From the NCBI GenBank assembly GCA_937858455.1, contig CALLYN010000095.1, forward strand, positions 1 through 6,333: a stretch of 6,333 bases of DNA, given 5' to 3'. The stretch is from an uncultured Kouleothrix sp. (GTDB lineage: Bacteria; Chloroflexota; Chloroflexia; Chloroflexales; Roseiflexaceae). Positions within the stretch are counted from its first letter, which is position 1. Each line of letters opens with the position of its first letter. The notes below the pieces were generated by a model, which made no database searches, was not told the origin of the DNA, and worked only from the letters and a program-made list of their open reading frames with translations. Positions 1 through 5,669 of the stretch are shown here, piece by piece. A program made the position numbers and the translations under genes.

Positions 1-608
1 GGTTTGCCCCGCCCGCGCGCCTGCACGCCCCGCCGGCCGAATATGATGCGGTAGCACTGGCGGCCCAGCTGCGCGGGCTGTGCGCTGCGGCGGCCCGGCA
101 CGCCCCTGCCGGGTTTGACGATCTGATCGCGCCATTCTTCCAGGCCGCCGCCGCGATCGTCCAGCGCCACGGTGGCACGCTCGCCACGCTCGACGGCGAT
201 ACGCTGCTGGCGGTGTTTCATTCGCGCGCCGAGCGCATGCTTGGCGCCGCCAGTGCGGCGCGCGAGCTACACGAAGCCACGCAGCGGCTGCGCACAGCCT
301 GGCACCTGCGCTTTGGCCTCGCCACCGGCGCGCTCGATATCGGCATTGCCAGCGGGCCGATCACAATCGGCGCACTGGCGATCGGCCAACCGGCGACGCA
401 CGCGTTCGGCGGCGCGATCGAGCTGGCGCGCCGCCTCAGCGGCCTGGCCCGCGGCGAGATCTTGATCTCCGAGCAGGTCGCCGCCGCGCTTGGCAGCGCG
501 CCCGGCCTGGCAGCCGAAGCTCAGCCGCCGCTGACACTGCGCGATGGAGTGTGCCAGCCGATCTTTCGGCTGCGCGCGCACCCGCCGACCGAGCAGGCCC
601 GCGCATAG
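1..608 (+). CDS. Degenerate class III adenylate/guanylate cyclase-like domain, C-terminal part (5' end outside window)
   Basis: The frame is open from base 3 to the TAG at 606-608 (201 visible codons), and the 5' end lies upstream of the window. The translation follows the class III nucleotidyl cyclase fold: a helix ending in IVQRHGGT, then LDGDTLLAVFH (family: KFIGDAVMAVFG), LRFGLATG, FGGAIELARRLSGLA (family: IGDTVNLAARLEGLA), GEILISEQV, and a closing LTLRDGVCQPIFRL strand. Active members make cAMP or cGMP. Here the second metal Asp is kept (198-200), as is the transition-state Arg (432-434). The first metal Asp aligns with Gln (66-68), the transition-state Asn is Glu (420-422), the base-selecting Asp is Gly (411-413), and the substrate Lys is Thr (186-188). 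I infer a non-catalytic or strongly altered domain. The protein ends soon after the domain, so other modules would be N-terminal. HK1 follows 48 bp downstream on the same strand, so co-transcription is likely. The fold call is fairly secure; activity is inferred from hand alignment. Confidence 0.83.
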   Translation, partial: FAPPARLHAPPAEYDAVALAAQLRGLCAAAARHAPAGFDDLIAPFFQAAAAIVQRHGGTLATLDGDTLLAVFHSRAERMLGAASAARELHEATQRLRTAWHLRFGLATGALDIGIASGPITIGALAIGQPATHAFGGAIELARRLSGLARGEILISEQVAAALGSAPGLAAEAQPPLTLRDGVCQPIFRLRAHPPTEQARA

Positions 609-643
609 CCGCCCGCCCATCGTCTCCGGCCCGATACACGACT

Positions 644-650
644 GGGAGAG
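644..650 (+). promoter_or_regulatory. Ribosome binding site deciding the TTG start of the soluble histidine kinase
   Basis: GGGAGAG lies 6 nt before the TTG at 657. No ATG or GTG occurs in frame between the upstream TAG (606-608) and this TTG, so the site supports a TTG start. Confidence 0.75.
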
Positions 651-656
651 AGCACC

Positions 657-2801
657 TTGAACGAACCATCTACCGCCGAGATACGCATTGATGCGCTGAC
701 AAGGATCACCGAGGCGATCGAGACCGCCGCGACACTCGACGAGCTCTTGCTGCTGGCGCTGCGCGAGCTGTCGCTGCTGTTCGACCTGCCGCGCGGCGGT
801 GTGGCGCTGCTCAACGACGACGGCAGCGCCGGCCAGGTTGTGCGCGAGTACCCGCCGCAGGCCGACCCGGCAATGCCACTGCAGCCCGCCGACCTGGCGT
901 TGATGCACGGCGCGGTCAGCCGGCGCCAGCCGATCCAGGTCCACGACGACGAGCACGCCGACCAGTCGCCGCGCGCGCTCGAGCTGCTGCGCTCGTACGG
1001 CCTGCGCGCCGCGCTGCTCATGCCGCTGATCGCCCAGGATCACGCGATTGGCATGCTGGCGCTCGGCGCCACCGAGCCGCGCCAGTTCGCCGTCGACGAG
1101 ATCGCGCTGGTGCGAACGCTCGCCAGCCAGCTCGCCGCGGCGATCTCGGCCTTCCGGATCTACGACGAAGCGCAGCGGCGCAACCAGGAGCTGAGCACGC
1201 TCAACGAGATCGCCTCGACAATCACCTCGACGCTCGACACCAGCGAGGTGTATCGGCTGGTGGTGCAGCGCCTGAATGCGTACTTCAACGTGGAGGCCGG
1301 CTCGCTGCTGCTGGTGGAAGAGAGCAGCGGCGACCTGCGCTTTGTGATGACGATCGAGGGCGGCGAGGCGAAGCTTGCCGGCGTGAAAGTACCCATGGGC
1401 CAGGGCGTGGTCGGCGCGGTGGCCACCGGCCGCCAGTGGGAGATCGTGCCCGACGCCCAGAGCGACCCGCGCTTCTACCGCAAGATCAGCGAAGACCTGG
1501 GCTTTGTCACCAAGTCGATCCTGTGCGTGCCCATGATTGCCAAGGGCCGGGTAATCGGCGTGATCGAGCTGCTGAACAAGCTCGACGGCCAGTTCACGCC
1601 CGACGAAGCCGAGCGATTGATGCGCATGGCCGCGTTTATCGGCGTGGCGATCGAGAACGCGCGCCTGTTCCAGCAGGTGGCGAGCGGCCGCGACCGGCTG
1701 GCGGCCATCCTCAACTCCACCGCCGACGGCATCCTGATGACCGATATGCACGGCAGCGTCCTTACGGCCAACCCCATGGCCGCCGAGCTGTTCGGCGCGA
1801 GCGAGCAGCAGCTCACCGGCCGCCCGCTCGACGAGCTGCTGCGCTCGCTGCACAGCCGCGCGCGCGAGGTCAACACCCGGTCGCGCGGCGACAGCAATGG
1901 CGATGCCGAGACGCCCGTGCACGTGAGCGATATCGAGCTTGGCGGCACGCACCACCGCTTCATCCGCCACCTGAGCATGCCGGTGCGCGACGCCGACGGC
2001 GCGGTGTACGGCCAGCTCGCCGTGTTGCGCGATATCACCCAGGAGCGCGAGCTCGAGCAGATCCGCGACGACTGGACGAGCATGCTGGTGCACGACCTGC
2101 GCGCGCCGCTGACGTCGATCATGAATGGCGTGATGATGGTGAAGCGCGGCATTGGCGGGCCTGTCACCGAAGCCCAGAACGAGCTGCTCGAGATCGCCCA
2201 CCAGGGCAGCCAGGCCATGCTCGAGCTGGTGAACAACCTGCTCGACATCTCGAAGATGGAGCAGGGCCGCATGACCATCGACCTTGAGCCGGTGGCGCCC
2301 TACACGATCATCGACCAGGCGCTCGACCGGCTACGCGTATCGGCGCGCAGCAAAAACGTCGATCTGGCAACCTGCATGGCGCTCAACCTGCCGCTGATCG
2401 ACGCCGACGACGATAAGATCGTGCGCGTGCTGCAGAACCTGATCGACAACGCCATTAAGTTCTCATCCTCGAGCACCAGCGTCACCGTGGGCGCGCACGC
2501 CTACGGCGCCGACCACCTGCTGCCCACCGACACGCCGCTGCATCCGCCATTCGCCGACGGCGAGTGGATCGTCTTCTGGGTGCAAGACCGCGGCATGGGC
2601 ATCCCGGCAGCCTACCACGAGCGTATCTTCGAGAAATTTGGCCAGGTGCGCGGCCGCAAGGTGCGCGGCACCGGCCTTGGCCTGACTTTCTGCAAGCTCG
2701 CCGTCGAGGCCCACCACGGCCGGATCTGGCTCGAGAGCGAGGAGGGCGTGGGGAGCGTGTTTGCCTTTGCGCTACCGCGTACCCATACCGACGAGCGCTG
2801 A
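657..2801 (+). CDS. Soluble sensor histidine kinase, GAF-GAF-PAS-HisKA-HATPase_c
   Basis: This 714-residue cytosolic sensor kinase has no membrane segment or signal peptide. A first GAF domain spans about 12-170 and a second about 178-340; the second contains SILCVPMIAKGRVIGVIELLNK and the NK..F..DE motif (N307-E317). A PAS domain follows at about 345-465 (ILNSTADGILMTD; closing strand QLAVLRDITQERE). The HisKA H-box is VHDLRAPLTS with phospho-acceptor His479. The HATPase has N-box NLIDN (594-598), D-box DRGMG (644-648), F-box IFEKFGQ (657-663) and G-box GTGLGL (671-676). All catalytic boxes look intact, so I expect an active ATP-dependent autokinase passing phosphate to an Asp on a response regulator not seen here. 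About 20 extra residues (612-635) sit between the N-box and D-box. TTG start chosen from the 644-650 Shine-Dalgarno. Probably co-transcribed with the cyclase-like gene, as no promoter is evident in the 48-bp gap. Family assignment is firm; the ligands are unknown. Confidence 0.97.
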   Translation: MNEPSTAEIRIDALTRITEAIETAATLDELLLLALRELSLLFDLPRGGVALLNDDGSAGQVVREYPPQADPAMPLQPADLALMHGAVSRRQPIQVHDDEHADQSPRALELLRSYGLRAALLMPLIAQDHAIGMLALGATEPRQFAVDEIALVRTLASQLAAAISAFRIYDEAQRRNQELSTLNEIASTITSTLDTSEVYRLVVQRLNAYFNVEAGSLLLVEESSGDLRFVMTIEGGEAKLAGVKVPMGQGVVGAVATGRQWEIVPDAQSDPRFYRKISEDLGFVTKSILCVPMIAKGRVIGVIELLNKLDGQFTPDEAERLMRMAAFIGVAIENARLFQQVASGRDRLAAILNSTADGILMTDMHGSVLTANPMAAELFGASEQQLTGRPLDELLRSLHSRAREVNTRSRGDSNGDAETPVHVSDIELGGTHHRFIRHLSMPVRDADGAVYGQLAVLRDITQERELEQIRDDWTSMLVHDLRAPLTSIMNGVMMVKRGIGGPVTEAQNELLEIAHQGSQAMLELVNNLLDISKMEQGRMTIDLEPVAPYTIIDQALDRLRVSARSKNVDLATCMALNLPLIDADDDKIVRVLQNLIDNAIKFSSSSTSVTVGAHAYGADHLLPTDTPLHPPFADGEWIVFWVQDRGMGIPAAYHERIFEKFGQVRGRKVRGTGLGLTFCKLAVEAHHGRIWLESEEGVGSVFAFALPRTHTDER

Positions 2802-2803
2802 TA

Positions 2804-2831
2804 TTGAAATACTTTACAGTTTTGTCATAAT
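2804..2831 (+). promoter_or_regulatory. Candidate sigma-70-type promoter P1 for the membrane kinase
   Basis: TTGAAA (2804-2809; 5 of 6 to TTGACA), a 16-bp spacer, then CATAAT (2826-2831; 5 of 6 to TATAAT). It starts 3 bp after the stop of the soluble kinase in an AT-rich island: 2801-2930 is about 39% G+C by my count. Transcription would begin near 2838 and leave a leader of about 90 nt before the membrane kinase. Confidence 0.5.
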
Positions 2832-2840
2832 TCGGGTGGC

Positions 2841-2869
2841 TTGATTCGCGTCATCGGTTCGTATATAAT
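2841..2869 (+). promoter_or_regulatory. Strong candidate sigma-70-type promoter P2 for the membrane kinase
   Basis: TTGATT (2841-2846; 4 of 6) and a perfect TATAAT (2864-2869) are separated by the optimal 17 bp. The predicted start is near 2876, giving a leader of about 52 nt. This is the best promoter-like sequence I found in the window, and its -10 box is 38 bp downstream of the P1 -10 box. It implies the membrane kinase and the gene after it form a separate transcription unit. Confidence 0.65.
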
Positions 2870-2870
2870 G

Positions 2871-2892
2871 TGGCTACCCTCTGGTTACCTAC
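2871..2892 (+). promoter_or_regulatory. Possible operator: two 11-bp direct repeats over the P2 start site
   Basis: TGGCTACCCTC (2871-2881) is followed directly by TGGTTACCTAC (2882-2892), with 8 of 11 positions identical and the core TGGYTACC repeated exactly one helical turn apart. Head-to-tail sites at 11-bp period are the usual target layout of OmpR/PhoB-family response regulators. Lying just downstream of the P2 -10 box, a bound protein would be expected to repress. The repeat is seen directly; its role as an operator is inference. Confidence 0.3.
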
Positions 2893-2919
2893 TAATGTGT
2901 GTAAAACTATCGCATGTCT

Positions 2920-2924
2920 GAGGT
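2920..2924 (+). promoter_or_regulatory. Ribosome binding site of the membrane kinase
   Basis: GAGGT lies 3 nt before the TTG at 2928 and 6 nt before a second in-frame TTG at 2931. A TGA at 2919-2921 closes the frame upstream, so one of these two TTGs must be the start. Spacing favours 2931, which would shorten the protein by one residue. Confidence 0.65.
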
Positions 2925-2927
2925 AGT

Positions 2928-5669
2928 TTGTTGATAGGCCGCCTGCTACAGTTGATCCGCTCGCATATCCGCTACAAGATCATCATGCCATACCTGGCAC
3001 TGACGATCTTCGTGATGCTGGCTGGCGCGGCGATTGTTCTGTTTCTGGTGGCAGCCAACGCCCAGGACGTTCTCACGAACCAGCTGGCGAACAACGCGCG
3101 GATCGTCAGCGCGACGCTGGTCGAGCGCGAGCAGAACCATATCAACTTCCTGCGCCAGGCCGCTTTCGCCGGCGGCAGTGCCGAGAACGCCACACCGTCG
3201 GTGGCGGCGGCGCTGGCCAGCGGCAGCACCGATACGGTGTCGCGCACGCTCAAGGTGTTCTACCTCAGCGGCATCAGCAACCCGACGCTCGACATCGACC
3301 GGCTGATCGCCTTCGACCGCAACGGCCAGTCGCTGATCGACTGGCAGCGCGTGAAGGACGACCCGCTCGAAGAGCCGTACCGCAACGCCAGCACCGACCT
3401 GACGCCCATCCGCGATGTCAAGCGCATCATCAGCAACACGCTGGTCGACGGCGCCGACAAATTCTCGGGCCTGATCCAGTTCGGCAACGACCCGCAGCCG
3501 CATTTCTATACCGTGGTGCCGGTGAAGCAGGGAAGCACCGTGGTAGGCGGCCTGATGATCTCGATCAAGATCGACCGGCTGCTGACCGCGCTGCAGCGCA
3601 ACACTCAGGTGCCGATCACCACGTTCTACAACCTGAAGGGCGAGGCGCTGGGCACAACATTCATCCCGCGCGCCGACCTCGCCAGCCTGAACCTGCGCCC
3701 CGAGGTCATCGGCGCGCTGGCAAACAACAACGCGCAGTCGGTGATCAATACCGAAAACAAGCCCAACACGCCTTCGTACTTCCCCAGCACCATTCAGCAG
3801 CGCGATTACCAGATCGCCTATAGCCCGCTCTACATCCAGAACAAGCTCACCGGCTACTTCTCGGTCGGCCTGCCGACCGACTTTCAGGTCAACTCGATCC
3901 GCATTAACCGCACGGCGATCAGCCTGATCGCGGTAGCGCTGGCGCTCGGCTCGATCGTGCTGGGCTACTACATCGCGCGCAATATCACTCGCCCGCTTTC
4001 GGCGCTCGTCGATACCGCCGACGCGGTGACCGCCGGCAATTTTGCCCAGCAGAACATGCCGCAGTCGGACGACGAGATCGGCAGGCTGGCCCAGGCGTTC
4101 AACCAGATGACCGGCCACCTGCTGCACCTGTACCGCACCAGCCGCGACCTGAGCACCGCGATCGAGATCGAGCCGGTGCTCGACGCGACACAGCGCGCGG
4201 TGGCCGAGTTTGTGCCGGGCACCGAGGTGCTCGCGCTGATCGACGACCGCGGCATCTGGCGCTACCGGCTGCGCAGCGCCGCAGCCGCGCCCGTGCTGGC
4301 ACTGCGCAACCTGCGCGTCGCCCCCGGCGACCCGCTGATCCGCGACTTGGCGCGCGGCCTGCTGCCGCACCTGCTCGACTCGTCGAGCGAGCCGCGGCTC
4401 GACGCGCTTGGCCTCGGCGACGTGGCGGGCTTCCACAGCCTGATGCTCACCCCGCTGGTGGTGCAGGATGTCGTGGCCGGCGTGCTGATCTTCGGCCATG
4501 CCGCGCCGGGCGCGTTTGAGGGCGTCAACGCGCCAACGCTCTCGGCTACCGCGAACATGGCCGCCAGCGTGCTGTATAACGCCATTCTGTTCGACCGCGT
4601 CCACGACGAGGCCAGCGAGCGCGAGGCCATTCTCAAGTCGATCGCCGATGGCGTGGTGGTGTGCGACCAGCAGCGCAATATCATGCTGGTGAACCGCACC
4701 GCCGAGCAGATGCTGAACCTGCGCGATTGGCATATTGTGCGCCGCAACTGGAACGACATACCGCTCGTGCCGGCGCCGGCCGCCAAAGATATGTTCGGCA
4801 ACGACGTGGCAAACCTCAACCACTACGAGCTTGGCGACCGGGTGATGAGCATCAATAGCGCGCCGGTCATCGGCGAAAACAACGAAAGCCTCGGCGAGGT
4901 GATCGTCCTGCACGACCTTTCGGCCGAGGCCGCCGTCGACCGCGCCAAGACGCGCTTTATCGAGCGCGTGTCGCACGAGCTGCGCACGCCGCTCACGCCG
5001 ATCTGCGGCAGCGCCGACCTGCTGCTGCGCGGCTACCTGGGCGAGCTGAACGCCGATCAGCGCGACTACCTCGAGGTCATTCGCATGCGCTCCGAGCAGA
5101 TGCGCGACCTGGTGAATAACTTCGTGATGATCGCCAGCATCGAGGCGAATACGCTGATCACCGAGCCCGAGCCGCAGGATGTGTGGGTGGCGATCGAAAG
5201 CGCCCTGGCGCCAATGCGCAGCGCGTTCCTGAAAAAAGGCATCGACATTCACCTCGACTTGCCCGACACGCTGCCGCCGGTGCACGCCGACCGCCAGCAG
5301 CTGCAGATCGTGCTTACGCAGCTGCTCGATAACGCCCGCCGCTATACCATGAAAGGCAGCGTGACAGTGCGCGCGCGCCATGTCCACGACACAGTGCAGA
5401 TCGACATCGTCGACACCGGGCCGGGTATTTCAAGCGAAGAGTTCACCCAGCTCTTCACGCGCTTCCATCGGGTCGAGGGTAATAATTCGCCCGAGCGCGG
5501 CGGCGGGCTGGGCCTTGCCATCACCCGCCAGCTCGTCGAGCGCCAGGGCGGGCGAGTGTGGGCCGCCAGCACCCCCGGCCAGGGCAGCACGTTCAGCATT
5601 GCACTACTGGTAGCGAATGAGCACGCAGACGTCGTTGCCGAACCAAACAAAACCGAACAATCAGCGTGA
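2928..5669 (+). CDS. Membrane-bound sensor histidine kinase, dCache-like/HAMP/GAF/PAS/HisKA/HATPase_c
   Basis: This 913-residue inner-membrane sensor kinase has a basic N-terminus (R5, R11, R15, K17), then TM1 at about 18-43. An extracytoplasmic region of about 285 residues (44-328) looks like a double Cache sensor, with strands such as PHFYTVVPVKQGSTVVGGLMIS and a membrane-distal to proximal repeat ending IAYSPLYIQNKLTGYFSVGL. TM2 is at about 329-350, HAMP at 350-402 (ITRPLSAL and DDEIGRLAQAFNQM), GAF at about 406-556 and PAS at about 563-668. The H-box SHELRTPLT has phospho-acceptor His683. The HATPase shows N-box QLLDN (798-802), D-box DTGPG (829-833), F-box LFTRFHRV (842-849) and G-box GGGLGL (858-863). 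Cache domains usually bind small extracellular metabolites; the ligand here is unknown. The first N-box Asn is Gln798, but the Mg-binding Asn802 is kept, so activity is likely. It has its own promoters upstream, and its last 53 nt overlap the next gene. No receiver domain is fused. Confidence 0.97.
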   Translation: MLIGRLLQLIRSHIRYKIIMPYLALTIFVMLAGAAIVLFLVAANAQDVLTNQLANNARIVSATLVEREQNHINFLRQAAFAGGSAENATPSVAAALASGSTDTVSRTLKVFYLSGISNPTLDIDRLIAFDRNGQSLIDWQRVKDDPLEEPYRNASTDLTPIRDVKRIISNTLVDGADKFSGLIQFGNDPQPHFYTVVPVKQGSTVVGGLMISIKIDRLLTALQRNTQVPITTFYNLKGEALGTTFIPRADLASLNLRPEVIGALANNNAQSVINTENKPNTPSYFPSTIQQRDYQIAYSPLYIQNKLTGYFSVGLPTDFQVNSIRINRTAISLIAVALALGSIVLGYYIARNITRPLSALVDTADAVTAGNFAQQNMPQSDDEIGRLAQAFNQMTGHLLHLYRTSRDLSTAIEIEPVLDATQRAVAEFVPGTEVLALIDDRGIWRYRLRSAAAAPVLALRNLRVAPGDPLIRDLARGLLPHLLDSSSEPRLDALGLGDVAGFHSLMLTPLVVQDVVAGVLIFGHAAPGAFEGVNAPTLSATANMAASVLYNAILFDRVHDEASEREAILKSIADGVVVCDQQRNIMLVNRTAEQMLNLRDWHIVRRNWNDIPLVPAPAAKDMFGNDVANLNHYELGDRVMSINSAPVIGENNESLGEVIVLHDLSAEAAVDRAKTRFIERVSHELRTPLTPICGSADLLLRGYLGELNADQRDYLEVIRMRSEQMRDLVNNFVMIASIEANTLITEPEPQDVWVAIESALAPMRSAFLKKGIDIHLDLPDTLPPVHADRQQLQIVLTQLLDNARRYTMKGSVTVRARHVHDTVQIDIVDTGPGISSEEFTQLFTRFHRVEGNNSPERGGGLGLAITRQLVERQGGRVWAASTPGQGSTFSIALLVANEHADVVAEPNKTEQSA

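Noticed and set aside
1524..1527. Cys290 in the second GAF domain as a bilin attachment site
   Set aside because: The surrounding ILCVPM is the ordinary GAF strand seen in non-phytochrome proteins, and the His and flanking residues of bilin-binding GAFs are absent.
267..2201. Long reverse-strand open frame of 644 codons opposite the soluble kinase
   Set aside because: The translation is Arg/His/Ala/Leu-rich with no domain motifs, and it spans the gene boundary at 608-657. It is a by-product of high-GC codon use in the forward gene, which has full family motifs.
1436..2287. Forward open frame in another phase within the soluble kinase
   Set aside because: Arg/Ala/Pro-rich translation without domain features, inside a well-supported gene.
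2769..2798. GCGCT/AGCGC inverted repeat near the end of the soluble kinase as a terminator
   Set aside because: The 5-bp arms are 20 nt apart inside coding sequence and no T-run follows directly, so it does not look like an intrinsic terminator.
2895..2934. Tiny leader ORFs (8 codons from ATG 2895; 6 codons from ATG 2914 overlapping the kinase start)
   Set aside because: No Shine-Dalgarno precedes either ATG and there is no run of one amino acid to suggest attenuation; chance is the simplest explanation.
2946..5387. Long reverse-strand open frame of 813 codons opposite the membrane kinase
   Set aside because: Same reason: low-complexity basic composition, no recognisable motifs, and it exactly shadows a forward gene with intact kinase boxes.
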